From Torymus aiolomorphi (taxonomy: Eukaryota; Arthropoda; Insecta; Hymenoptera; Torymidae): a DNA stretch of 64,000 nt. The stretch covers positions 100,078,628-100,142,627 of the forward strand of contig CM070875.1 in the NCBI GenBank assembly GCA_036365515.1, given 5' to 3'. The first letter of the stretch is position 1. Each line of letters begins with the position of its first letter. The notes under the pieces are model-generated. The model saw only the letters and a program-made list of their open reading frames with translations. It had not been told where the DNA came from and ran no database searches. Below are positions 24,201 to 33,581 of the stretch, piece by piece. A program made the position numbers and the translations under genes.

Positions 24201-27200
24201 CTTCTAACGAGACCTTGGTCGTGAATTTCTGCGGGACTATTACCGTGATTCTCAGCGAGACTTTAAGCGAGACTCAAAGCGAGACTTTTTGAGAGACTAA
24301 GCGAGACATTTAGCGTAACATTAACCCGGACTTAGAGCGAGACTAAAAGCGAGACTTTAAGTGACACTTTCGCCGGGATTCGAAACCAGACTTTGTCAGA
24401 GATCTCTAATGTGATATCCAGGTAAGTCGTTGAGTGAGACTTTGAACGAGACTATGATCGTAAATTTGGATGAGACTATTACAGCGATTTTCAGCGAGAC
24501 TTTAAGCGAGAGTTTTAGCGAGACTTTACACGATACATTGATCGATACTTTGACCGAGACTTAGAGCGAAACTTACATCAAGACTAAAAGCGAGACTTTA
24601 AGTGAGACCTTAGCCGGGATTCGAACCCAGACTTTGAAGGAGATCTCTAATGTGTTATTCAGCAAAATCGTTGAGTAAGACTTCTAATTAGACCTTAATC
24701 GTGAATTTCGGCGAGACTATAATCGCAGTTTGCAGCAAGACCTTCAGCGAGATTTGAAGCGAGACTTTTAACGAGGCTTTGGCCGAGACTTAGAGCGAGA
24801 CTTAGAGCGAGACTTTAAGTGAAGCCATCGCCGGTATTCGAAACCGGTCTTTGAAGGAGATCTTTAATGTGATATTCAGTCAAGTCGTTGAGTGAGCCTT
24901 CTAACGATACCTTGGTTGTGAATTTGGGCGAGACTATAACCGCACTTTGCAGCGAGACCGTCAGCGAAACTTTAAGCGTGACTTTTTGCGAGACTAAGCG
25001 AGACATTTAGCGTGACATTAACTCGGACTTAGAGTGAGCCTAAAGACATGACTTTAAAGGGAGACGTTCGCCGGGATTCAACATCAGAATTTGTAGGAGA
25101 TCTCTTATGTAATATTCAGGCAAGTCATTGAGTGAGCCTTCTAACCAGACCTTAGTCGTGAATTTGGATGAGATTATAACCCAAGTTTGCAGGAAGACTT
25201 TGAGCGGGACTTTAAGCGAGACTTTGGGCGAGACTTTAAGCGATACTTTTAACGAGACTTTGGCCGAGACTTAGAGCGAGACTTAGAGCGAGACTTAGAT
25301 CGAGACTACAAGCAAGACATTAAGTGAGACCATCGCCGGGATTCGAAATCAGACTTTGAAGGAAATCTCTAAAGTGATATTCAGGCAAGTCGTTGAGTGA
25401 GACTTTGAACGAGACCTTGGTCGTGAACTTGGGCGTGACATTTAGCGTGACATTAACCCGGACTTAGAGCGAGCCTAAAGGCGTGACTTTAAGGGAGACC
25501 TTCTCCGGGATTCGACATCAGACTTTGTAGATCTCATATGTAATATTCAGGCAAGTCATTGAGTGAGCCTTCTAAACTCACCTTGGTGGTGAATTTGGAT
25601 GAGACTATAACCAAAGTTTGCAGCAAGACTTTGAGCGAAACTTTAAGCGAGACTTTGAGCGGCACTTTAAGCGAGACTTTTAACGAGACTTTGGCCGAGA
25701 CTGAGAGCGAGACTTAGAGCGAGACTTAGATCGAGACTAGAAGCAAGACATTAAGTGAGACCATCGCCGGGATTCGAAATCAGACTTTGAAGGAAATCTC
25801 TAAAGTGATATTCAGGCAAGTCGTTGAGTGAGACTTTGAACGAGACCTTGGTCGTGAACTTGGGCGTGACATTTAGCGTGACATTAACCCGGACTTAGAG
25901 CGAGCCTAAAGGCGTGACTTTAAGGGAGACCTTCTCCGGGATTCGACATCAGACTTTGTAGATCTCATATGTAATATTCAGGCAAGTCATTGAGTGAGCC
26001 TTCTAAACTCACCTTGGTGGTGAATTTGGCAGGCAGTTGAGTGAAACTTCTAACGAGACCTTGGTCGTGAATTTGGGCGAGACTATAACCAAAGTTTGCA
26101 GCAAGACTTTGAGCGAGACTTTAAGCGAGACTTTTAACGAGACCTTGGCCGAGACTCAGAGCGAGACTTAGAGCGAGACTTTAAGTGAGACTTTAAGTGA
26201 GACCATCGCCGGGATTCGAAACCAGACTTTGAAGGAGATCTTTAATGTGATATACAGTCAAGTCGTTGAGTGAGCCTTCTAACTATACCTTGGTCGTGAA
26301 TTTGGGCGATACTATAACCGAAGTTTGCAGCGTTACTTTGAGCAAGACTTTAAGCGAGATTTTGAGCGAGACTTTAAGCACGACATTTAGCCAGACGTTG
26401 ACCGAGACTAAAAGCGAGACTTTAAGTGAGACCTTCGCCGCGATTCGAAACCAGATTTTGTAGGAGATCTCTAATGTGATATTCAGCCAAGTCTTGGAGT
26501 GATACTTATAACGAGACCTTGGTCGTGAATTTGGGCGAGACTATAACCAAAGTTTGCAGCAAGACTTTAAGCGAGACTTTGAGCGAGACTTTAAGCGAGA
26601 CTTTGAGCGAGACTTTAAGCGAGACTTTAAGTGAGACCTTCGCCGGGATTCGAAACCAGACTTTGTAGGAGATCTTTAATATGATATTCAGGCAAGTCGT
26701 AGAGTGATACTTCTAACGAGACCTTGGTCGTGAATTTCTGCGTGACTATTACCGTGATTTTCGGCGAGACTTTAAGCGAAACTCAAAGCGAGACTTTTAG
26801 TGAGACTTTCGCCGGGATTCGAAACCAGACTTTGTCAGAGATCTCTTATGTGATATTTTGGCAGGCAGTTGAGTGAAACTTCTAACGAGACCTTGGTCGT
26901 GAATTTGGGCGAGACTATAACCAAAGTTTGCAACAAGACTTTGAGCGGGACTTTAAGCGAGACTTTGAGCGAGACTTTAAGCGAGTCTTTTATCGAGACT
27001 TTGGCCAAGACTTAGAGCGAGACTTAGAGCGAGACTTTGATCGAGACTACAAGCAAGACATTAAGTGAGACCATCGCCGGGATTCGAAATCAGACTTTGA
27101 AGGAAATCTCTAATGTGATATTCAGGCAAGTTGTTGAGTGAGACTTTGAACGAGGCCTTGGTCATGAACTTGTGCGAGACTATAACCGCAGTTTGTAGCG

Positions 27201-30200
27201 AGACCTTCAGCGAGACTTTAAGCGAGACTTTTTTTCGAAACTAAGCGAGACATTTAGCGTGACATTAACCCGGACTTAGAGCGAGCCTAAAGGCGTGACT
27301 TTAAGGGAGATTTCCGGGATTCGACATCAGACTTTGTAGGAGATCTCTTATGTGATATTCAGGCAAGTCATTGAGTGAACCTTCTAACTACACCTTGGTC
27401 GTGAATTTGGATGAGACTATAACCAAAGTTTGCAACAAGACTTTGAGCTGGACTTTAAGCGAGACTTTGAGCGAGACTTTAAGCGATGCTTTTATCGAGA
27501 CTTTGGCCGAGACTTAGAGCGAGACTTAGAGCGAGACTTTGATCGAGACTACAAGCAAGACATTAAGTGAGACCATCGCCGGGATTCGACATCAGACTTT
27601 GTAGGAGATCTCTTATGTGATATTCAGGCAAGTCATTGAGTGAGCCTTCTAACCACACCTTGGTCGTGAATTTGGATGAGATTATAACCCAAGTTTGCAG
27701 GAAGACTTTGAGCGGGACTTTAAGCGAGACTTTGGGCGAGACTTTAAGCGATACTTTTAACGAGACTTTGGCCGAGACTTAGAGCGAGACTTAGAGCGAG
27801 ACTTAGATCGAGACTACAAGCAAGACATTAAGTGAGACCATCGCCGGGATTCGAAATCAGACTTTGAAGGAAATCTCTAAAGTGATATTCAGGCAAGTCG
27901 TTGAGTGAGACTTTGAACGAGACCTTGGTCGTGAACTTGGGCGAGACATTTAGCGTGACATTAACCCGGACTTAGAGCGAGCCTAAAGGCGTGACTTTAA
28001 GGGAGACCTTCTCCGGGATTCGACATCAGACTTTGTAGATCTCATATGTAATATTCAGGCAAGTCATTGAGTGAGCCTTCTAAACTCACCTTGGTGGTGA
28101 ATTTGGATGAGACTATAACCAAAGTTTGCAGCAAGACTTTGAGCGAAACTTTAAGCGAGACTTTGAGCGGCACTTTAAGCGAGACTTTTAACGAGACTTT
28201 GGCCGAGACTGAGAGCGAGACTTACATCGAGACTTTAAGTGAGTGTTTAAGTGAGACCATCGCCGGGATTCGAAACCAGACTTTGATGGAGATCTTTAAT
28301 GTGGTATTCAGGCAAGTCGTTAAGTGAGACTTCGGACGAGACCTTGAACGTGACTTTTGGCGAGACTATAACCGCGGTTTCCCGCGAGACTTTATGCGAG
28401 ATCTCTAGCAATATTTTCACGCAAGACTGAACGAGATTTCTGTCGAGACTTTGAGCAAGACTTTTCATGACACTTTAAACGAGACTTTTAGCCAGTCTTT
28501 AAGCGAGACTTTTAGCGAGATTTTTTGCAAGACTTTTACCAAGACTTTGGGCGAGACTTTAAGTGAGATCTTCGGCTGGATACAAAATCAGACTTTGAAC
28601 GAGATCTCTTATGTGATATTCTGGCATGCAATTGAGTGAACCTTCTAACGAGACCTAGACACTTAGGATTTCCTTTAGCGATAGTTTTTCCTTTTCTTTT
28701 TTAGATAATATAATGAGATAATATTACTAAGAAAGAAGGTATGAAAAAGGTTATACAAAAATATCATTAGAAAGCAGCTAATGACCAAATTCTACCAAGT
28801 TTGTTTTAATTAATTAGACAACAATTAAAGCAATTTATTTTTGAGACGTTTCGGACATTTATTCTATGTCCCTCTTCAGGTTCTAAAGTACAAAATATAC
28901 TAAATATAAAATTAATACAACTATCGCTTCACACACATTTGAAGAAGATTATCACAGTTATAACAAAAATTCACTTACAAAAACGTGTCAAAAATGACAC
29001 CTATACGGAAGAATTTTCCGTTCGTCAATGCTATGATTCAGCCAATTTCAATCTTTTATACTCAAAAGTATTTGTATGTGGAGATACATGTGATTTCCTG
29101 CCGTATCACCTAGGGTGAGAGGTGATGCAGTAGGCATCGCGAGACAGAGTAAGAAAGGTGGTACAAGGACCGCATGTATTGGTGGCAGGCCACCGCCAAT
29201 CCTCAAATGTGTGTAAAAAGATTGTTGTATTAATTTTATATTTTGTATATTTTGTACTTTGGAACCTGAAGAGGGACATAGAATAAATGTCCGAAACGTC
29301 GGAGAAATATAGTACATTACGGTACAAGTGACGAAAGTTGAAATATGGCGCCCTCGGCTTCGCCTCGGGCGCCAACTTCGCGCAGTGGCGGGCCTTGAAG
29401 TTTCGTCTCGTGTACCGTATACTATTTTTCTTGATGTCCGGTGGAAAGTACGTTTGCCACTGACAATGATAACGCACCCGACGGGTTCGAGAGCATTGAG
29501 TTCGATGCCCGCCCCCGACATTTGCGGCACGAGCGCAGCGAGTGCTGCTGGTCGGGGGGGCGGGCATCGAAAACGTCACATGCATAATTTTAATAAGTGA
29601 ATTTTACTGAAGATCATGTAAAATATTTTTATTTTACGTGCAACTGTTACAATTGTTACACGTACAATTCGTAAACATGCGGTACTTTTGCTCCATTTGC
29701 AGCAACAAAGTCAACTACTTTATTTGTATCTGAAAAAATAAATGATCGCTCAAGAAGAAATTCTCACAAAAAGTGCGACATTATTAACCAACAATCTTTT
29801 ATCCATTTCACAAATTAAAGCAATATAAATCACTTGTATACCCGGTGGGCCGCATTGATTCTGACAATGCATACCCCGTTAGTGACTGTCACACATAACA
29901 TTTAAATCGTTAACATACCTCGAAAATGATATGAACGTTCAAAAGGTTATGTGTGAGTGCCACTAACGGGTCATGCATTGCTAGAATCAATGTCCATCGG
30001 GTGTACCTTGATGATCAGAAGTGATAGTTTTTGTTGTAAATATAGGTTAATGACTTTGAATATGTTGACAAAACCTCTAAAACAATCTATTAATAAAGTC
30101 TACAGTTGCCTAGTTTCCAACTCAGAATCAATGGTTAAATGTCCTTCTTTCGCCATCGAAAACAATGGCGAAACCACGTACTTTCCACCAGAGCATCAAG

Positions 30201-32273
30201 AAAAATTGTTTTTATTATTGTCTAATTAATTAAAACATACGTGGTAGAATTTGTCCATTAGCTGCTTCCAAATAAATATTATCTACTACTACCATTAGCT
30301 TCAATAATCAAATTAGGAACAACTAGCTATAACTTTATGAGTTTTGAATAATTTTGTAGTTTTCCTTCGGCAAATCCTTGTGAAATTACTTGAGGAAAAA
30401 AATTAGATCTTTAAAACTAAAATCGATTGAGAAACAAGAAAGATTACAGTAATTCATAAATAATTGTTTGCAGTGACAATATCTAGTTTATTAAATATGG
30501 GCATTTTGTTAAAAAAAATATCTTAGTCATATTGAATACACTTTATTTATAATATATTGACTATCTATCTCATTTTAAATAAATAAATCATATTACAACT
30601 ATGGTTTAAAAAAAATTAGATAATGTCTTTATAGTTACTGAAATTGAAAAAAAAGATAATAAATAATGAACAAAAATTATTTCAAATAAAATTATCTTTT
30701 ACTTTTTTGAACTAACAGTAACTGGTCCATTTAAAAAAAATATTACATACCGACAAGTAGTAACTTACCAGCGATTTGTTGTTCTGAGTCCTCAATAAGA
30801 GAGCCATCTGTTCTTATTTGCAGATTTTGCAAATAATCCTCATCATCTAAATAGACATTTATTTATAAATGACATAAACAATTTCAATACCCTTTAATAT
30901 TTTAGCACATAAGAATGAGTGATATCTTAATATAATTTATGGGACATCTCAGCAATATTGTCAATAAAAAGCAATTTATTAAAAGTTACGTCTTTATTCG
31001 ATAAAGGAAATGCGGATATGAGTTACCGAGCGCGCGAAAATGTATAGCCGCACGCGTGTTTCGACTATGAGATAAACCAAATACGCGAAAGAGTCGCGCG
31101 CGGGTCCGAGGCAAGGTCGCAAAAGAGTCACATGTGATATTATTGGCGTGTGTATCAAGATCTCTGAGAGAAGCTGCGATGTCGACGCCAGGACGAGCCT
31201 GCAACGTCGAGCAACAATAACTGAAAGACTGGTGAGTGAGCTGACGAGAATGAGCGAACCGAGGATAGCTTGCGCGAAAAATGTGAGCGAGAGGAGGACG
31301 ACATTCGCGAAAATGACGCAAACGCCGTGGAAAAGGGTGGTTGTGTGGTCGAGTGAGCGAGCAAGATGAAGTCCGTATAGGTTCTGTGTACGTGTAGCGC
31401 CGAGCGCCGAGCGACGTGCATCTTCGCCGAGAACCCAGTGCGTGAAGAAATGCGCCTACACGAAACGGAGTGCCACCGATAATCGCACATTTTCTCCGAG
31501 AAATTGGAGCATGTGCTCGAACAAGCGATCGCGACGCGTGTGTTCCTCCGACATCGCGCGTCCACTTCCCGGAGTGGACGCGTGAACTCGTGCAAAAGAC
31601 GTTATGGTACCACTCCGCCCCAACAGGGAAAGAGTTATCTGAGTATAGTGGTGATCCTCCTTTCTAGCGGGGAAGGAATTTGTGCGATCAAGAGATAACC
31701 CACACGACAACTGTGCCATGCAGTGGCCACGCGGAGGGATTTCGGGGGGAAAAAGCGCGTTCACAGAATAGAGAAAAGCTGACGACCTAGTGTCGTCGAA
31801 ACGGACCCCGTTAAACAGAGAGTGATCGTAACCGACTAGCCGCGGGCAAAATTTGTCGCGAGTAATTACGCAATTATCTGGCGCCACATGAGCACACATG
31901 GTAGCCTGCGTAAGGAAAATCGTCCGCAGATTGCGTGGACACTGTAACCGAGATTCATGGCGGCGAATAAAATACGCGAAATATCTGGGAAAACGAAACA
32001 ACGTACACAATAAAGTAAATACCAAGTCATTTTTCGAAAACAATATTAATACGAAAACGGACGCCGCGCCGCAAGGGTTACTGCGAAAGATAGATAAAGA
32101 GAAGGCGGTTAAAATATAAGAAAATTGTACTTATTACTTTCTTTGATTATCGTAGCTCTGTATGTTACATCGCCCCATTTGGCCAACACACCCTTGCACC
32201 CAAGTTTGATGGCGTTTTCCGGAATAACACTACACTCTGCCTTTTTCCCTTTCCACAAAACAAGCTTGTACAT
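12008..32273 (-). CDS. Predicted BEN-domain protein gene, six exons, satellite-filled introns
   Basis: Exons on minus, in order: 32273-32138, 30846-30769, 17591-17463, 16584-16486, 12418-12327, 12209-12008. All internal sites are AG/GT, and phases agree across every junction (1,1,1,1,0), giving about 245 residues without a stop. The N-terminal exon reads MYKLVLWKGKKAECSVIPEN and then VLAKWGDVTYRATIIKE, resembling the small N-terminal module of insect BEN proteins. The middle exons are acidic and Ser-rich. The last certain exon ends LMREILGIQVLKNMTPTGRG then KKIPS, which matches the core of a BEN domain (a DNA- and protein-binding module of transcriptional regulators). The domain assignment is from memory of the family. 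The 3' end is uncertain: the last donor is consensus (G|GTAAGAG), and the nearest acceptor gives only a 6-residue tail. The alternative is a decayed gene, but intact splice sites argue against it. Confidence 0.72.
12327..12418 (-). CDS. BEN-like gene exon 5 (linker, phase 1-0)
   Basis: 92 nt, acceptor TTTTTATAG, donor AAAA|GTAATA. It reads GTGCTVADISTDPNDSKEDV then VSSWDHFEEGK. Entry phase 1 fits exon 4, and exit phase 0 fits exon 6, which starts 118 bp downstream. Confidence 0.68.
12419..12890 (-). other. Start of satellite-free part of intron 4
   Basis: Holds one open minus-strand stretch (about 12,745-12,524) reading RPVLLRAKLANTLCGGLYFL. I do not recognise it and see no splice context for it. 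Elsewhere AT-rich with AAAGACAA-type repeats leading into the satellite. Confidence 0.35.
14579..14970. mobile_element. Non-autonomous DNA element in satellite D
   Basis: ACACGGAGAGAAATCTGTAG at the left and its inverse CTACAGATTTCTCTCCGTGT at the right, extending to about 28 bp of terminal inverted repeat. Body about 390 bp, no transposase. GAGCGAGA occurs on both sides and could be an 8-bp target duplication, but that octamer is part of the satellite itself, so this is ambiguous. Confidence 0.75.
15151..15901. mobile_element. 751-bp MITE with TA target duplication
   Basis: Starts CCCAATAAGCAAAAA and ends with its exact inverse, a 15-bp terminal inverted repeat. Removing it and one TA restores GATCACTAGTAATATATTC, which matches the uninterrupted satellite unit GATCACTAGCAATATATTC elsewhere. 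Target duplication is therefore TA (Tc1/mariner-like rule, family not proven). The body has repeated AAAGTAATC motifs and a tRNA-like segment. Confidence 0.85.
15413..15490 (+). tRNA. tRNA(Asp)-like segment inside the MITE (pseudogene or SINE head)
   Basis: TGGCGCAAACGGTTAAG resembles a D-arm/A box. CTTCG...CGAAG flanks GCCTGTCAA, which is tRNA-Asp(GTC)-like. GGTTCAAATCC is a B box, and a T7 run just downstream could stop Pol III. The acceptor stem does not pair, the anticodon loop is too long and the T stem is mispaired, so it is not a functional tRNA. It may be a Pol III promoter unit. Confidence 0.5.
16276..16485 (-). other. Intron 4, donor-side flank, duplicated at 28,656
   Basis: TTTTTTAGATAATATAATGA and following AATATTACTAAGAAA and GGTTATACAAAAATAT recur in the same order at about 28,690-28,765. 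These are the two places where satellite D meets the intron sequence downstream of an exon. No gene. Confidence 0.6.
16486..16584 (-). CDS. BEN-like gene exon 4 (duplicated exon, copy 2)
   Basis: 99 nt, acceptor TTAATTACAG, donor AAG|GTACAA, phase 1-1. It encodes EGSSVKAESLLDDVAECVGK then GISEVNSSMDNQE. It is shorter than exon 3 by 30 nt (an in-frame difference) but otherwise collinear with it. Confidence 0.75.
16650..17350. other. Intron 3 content, possible retroposon
   Basis: A short satellite D stub (16,655-16,705) is followed by a GC-richer block containing a GGGTTCGATTC box (minus strand, about 16,770) and, at 17,105-17,330, a G-rich stretch ending GGGGTTAAGGGGTAAGGGGT and AT-rich DNA. 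The look is of a tRNA-related or non-LTR retroposon, but I cannot identify ends or a protein. Confidence 0.3.
17463..17591 (-). CDS. BEN-like gene exon 3 (duplicated exon, copy 1)
   Basis: 129 nt, acceptor TTATTACAG, donor CAG|GTACAT, phase 1-1. It encodes EGSSDTIVKAASVADNFVER, then SSEVNSS, ending MDKQA. It is homologous to exon 4 at both ends: GSS...VKA near the start, SEVNSS in the middle, MD.Q near the end. Roughly 80 bp of the intron upstream of the acceptor is shared too. Confidence 0.75.
17668..28655. repeat. Satellite D, intron 2 block (11 kb)
   Basis: Composite units run GCCGGGATTCGAAACCAG, then GGAGATCTCTAATGTGATAT, TCAAGTCGT, CGAGACCTTGGTCGTGAATT, GGGCGAGACTATAACC and AAAGTTTGCAGC. 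These precede a variable run of 12-mers (GAGACTTTGAGC / GAGACTTTAAGC). Successive GCCGGG boxes at 19953, 20158, 20387, 20615, 20832, 21085 and 21326 are 205, 229, 228, 217, 253 and 241 bp apart. A larger duplication copies about 20.0-22.0 kb to 22.35-24.1 kb (offset 2,337 bp). The 12-bp period keeps frames open on both strands (SETL, KVSL), which are not proteins. Confidence 0.93.
18596..19154. mobile_element. 559-bp element with TTAA target duplication
   Basis: Starts GGGGGTTCCGCC, ends GGTGAAACCCCC (12-bp imperfect inverted repeat), and is flanked on both sides by TTAA. Removing the element and one TTAA restores an uninterrupted 12-mer run. TTAA targeting is known for piggyBac and a few other superfamilies, but no transposase is present to decide. 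The right half is GC-rich with a GAGAGAGAGCGAGAG stretch. Confidence 0.82.
28845..28879 (-). ncRNA. Hammerhead-ribozyme-like motif (left arm)
   Basis: On minus: CTGAAGA, a 6-bp helix GGACAT / ATGTCC with an AGAATAA loop, then GAAACGTC. This equals the conserved hammerhead core CUGANGA - stem II - GAAA - UC. Stem I pairing is not convincing. Confidence 0.5.
29266..29300 (+). ncRNA. Hammerhead-ribozyme-like motif (right arm)
   Basis: Same core as the left-arm copy, on the plus strand: CTGAAGA at 29,266, stem II 29,274-29,279 with 29,287-29,292, GAAA at 29,293, then CGTC. Such motifs are described in the terminal repeats of Penelope-like elements. Helix I is weak here, so self-cleavage is uncertain. 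Confidence 0.5.
29307..29425. mobile_element. Fold-back element, TAGTACATTACG family
   Basis: TAGTACATTACGGTACAAGTG at the left faces GTGTACCGTATACTATTTTT at the right. The centre GGCGCCCTCGGC..GCCTCGGGCGCC is itself palindromic. Related hairpins lie at 33,661 and 62,883. Confidence 0.65.
29425..30205. mobile_element. Element with ~38-bp inverted ends, containing another fold-back
   Basis: TTTTTCTTGATGTCCGGTGG at the left is inverted at about 30,165-30,205 (CCACCAGAGCATCAAGAAAA), both followed inward by AAAGTACGT. Inside, 29,836-30,010 is a further fold-back with arms of about 60 bp (CCGGTGGGCCGCATTGATTC versus GAATCAATGTCCATCGGG). No transposase. Confidence 0.6.
30290..30768 (-). other. Intron 2, part adjoining exon 2
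   Basis: AT-rich with A- and T-runs. No other exon with phase-1 AG/GT sites was found. Confidence 0.4.
30769..30846 (-). CDS. BEN-like gene exon 2 (acidic, phase 1-1)
   Basis: 78 nt between acceptor TCTATTTAG and consensus donor G|GTAAGTTA. It reads DDEDYLQNLQIRTDGSLIED and then SEQQIA. Symmetric phase 1 on both sides. It has no similarity to exons 3 and 4. Confidence 0.7.
30990..32120. other. CpG-rich island within intron 1
   Basis: Strikingly richer in G+C and CpG than its surroundings, with GCGCGCGGG, CGCGACGCG and many CGA repeats. Open frames up to 195 residues exist on both strands but show no domain, which is expected in GC-rich DNA. It could be an internal promoter or an old retroviral-type leader. 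I cannot choose. Confidence 0.4.
32138..32273 (-). CDS. BEN-like gene exon 1 (start codon)
   Basis: 136 nt, 45 codons plus one base. It opens with ATG after CTTCTCTTACAAG, and no in-frame stop occurs before the donor A|GTAATAAGT. The single overhanging A plus AT of exon 2 makes Asn. The peptide has a VLAKWGDVTYRA segment typical of the beaded N-terminal module I associate with insect BEN proteins. An acceptor directly before the ATG cannot be excluded, so an upstream non-coding exon is possible. Confidence 0.65.
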
Positions 32274-33580
32274 CTTGTAAGAGAAGTATTTAGGTCACTA
32301 GTGGGAAGGTTAAGCTGAAGATCGAACGTTTGCGGAGATAAAATGTTACTTGAATACAAATAAACAAACAACACGTTGCCATGCAACCGAAGGTGTCAAC
32401 CGCGCGACGTATGCCGCATCGCGTTTCTAGATACACACACACATACTTGTACGCAATCAGTTAAAGTGGCCCGTAACGCGTTAGACTTTTAAACACAAGG
32501 GTATTTTTCAATACAAAATAGAAAAAGCAGTTACGCGACCGTTTCGGTGCTTTACACAAGAGAAAAAAGAAAAATACCTATCAAAAGTAAAAATTTTAAC
32601 TTTTATAAAAATTTTTTTTTGTTATAAAAAGTTTTATTCTTTGACAGAATGAACTAGTATGCGTTACTAGTTTAGATGCCGGCACAAATCTAAAAACATT
32701 TAACAAAAGGAGTATATTAGAAAAAGTTGTAACGTCATTGAGAAATGGATCAAAAGAACGAAATAAGCAAGGGGTCAGATTACAATATGACGCCTTGCTT
32801 ATTTCGTTCTTTAATATTCGTATATGCATCTACACGTAACAAAGGTGAGCTAATGTTTCTAAAAACTTTTTCGAAGTTTAACATTTGTTTCCCTTGTGTT
32901 CGTAAAGTTCGTACGTAGAGGGCTGTCGTCGGTGCAGAATACTTATTATTTCGATACGTGCGTGAAGTAAAATAATGTACTTTACGCATTCTCTTTACGT
33001 ACGCGTGCTAAAAGTATCGTATGGAGTACGGGTGTAAAGTGATCTTGCGCACTCACGCTCATGCGAAAAACTTCCCTTTAGGCTCTTGTTGCATAATATA
33101 CTATTCCAAAATGACGGACAGAAAGACAGATTTAACTCACGGAGTACGGAAAAGTTATTTTAATCTCATGTGGATATTTTCGCCCTACGGGGCGTGGGTG
33201 AAAAAGTTACACGAGATGAAAATCTAGTTCTCACCCGTATATCGAACAGTGTGTAAATATGTACCTGGAATTTATCTATCTGCAGCCTTATTTAGCCTAC
33301 CAAATGACTTATACCTTTTTCCATACTCGCTTTAAATTCATATATTCGTTTAATGATGAGAAACTTCAGAGCGGATCCATAAGTCAGATCTCAGTGTGTC
33401 TCAGGTACTGTGAGAGACTGTAAGCTGATGCATCCGCTTCAACATCACCCCATGACAGAGATTATGTTTTACGTATTTATATCACTTTTCGTAGACTTAA
33501 AAATCGAAGACATATTGAAGTCACCATACCAACACTTTGTTAGGAGCGAAAAATCACCTAATCAATCTCTGAAATTGCAT
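32274..33580. other. Upstream of the BEN-like gene: no gene seen, hairpins
   Basis: Likely contains the promoter of the minus-strand gene, but no clear TATA or initiator could be assigned. The plus frame at 32,647-32,835 (TSLDAGTNLKTFNKRS, then VRLQYDALLISFFNIRICIY) looks protein-like but has no start, splice site or family that I recognise. Decayed palindromes lie at 33,015-33,240. Confidence 0.35.
32753..32812. repeat. Perfect 20-bp hairpin
   Basis: AAAGAACGAAATAAGCAAGG (32,753-32,772) and its exact inverse (32,793-32,812) are separated by 20 nt. No T-run or A/B box makes it a standard RNA gene. Confidence 0.8.
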
Positions 33581-33581
33581 A

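Larger units (their letters stand above)
28776..30275. mobile_element. Penelope-type inverted terminal relic, invaded by other elements
   Basis: The left arm (28,776-28,927) begins AGCAGCTAATGACC. Its inverse lies in two pieces, 29,217-29,300 and about 30,200-30,275 (ending CATTAGCTGCT), split by younger insertions. The ends AGCTAATG..(C)ATGGTAGAA resemble the left edge of the Penelope-like palindrome at 41.6 kb. No reverse transcriptase remains, so the family assignment rests on end similarity and the hammerhead-like motifs. Confidence 0.5.

Noticed and set aside
17668..28655. CRISPR array, because of regular repeats
   Set aside because: Units are contiguous with no unique spacers of equal length, in an animal-type genome.
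29655..29732. Possible extra exon on minus: acceptor TTTTTTCAG then TNKVVDFVAANGAKVP, ending VYELYV and a stop
   Set aside because: Phase fits the gene, but it lies inside a nested transposable element and has no donor in the right phase. It could only be an alternative end.
31155..32043. Open frames of up to 195 residues in the CpG-rich island
   Set aside because: GC-rich DNA lowers stop frequency. No domain or splice logic, and overlapping frames are open on both strands.
32647..32835. Protein-like plus frame near the 20-bp hairpin
   Set aside because: Suggestive amino-acid pattern but no family recognised and no start or splice sites. Left as a note only.
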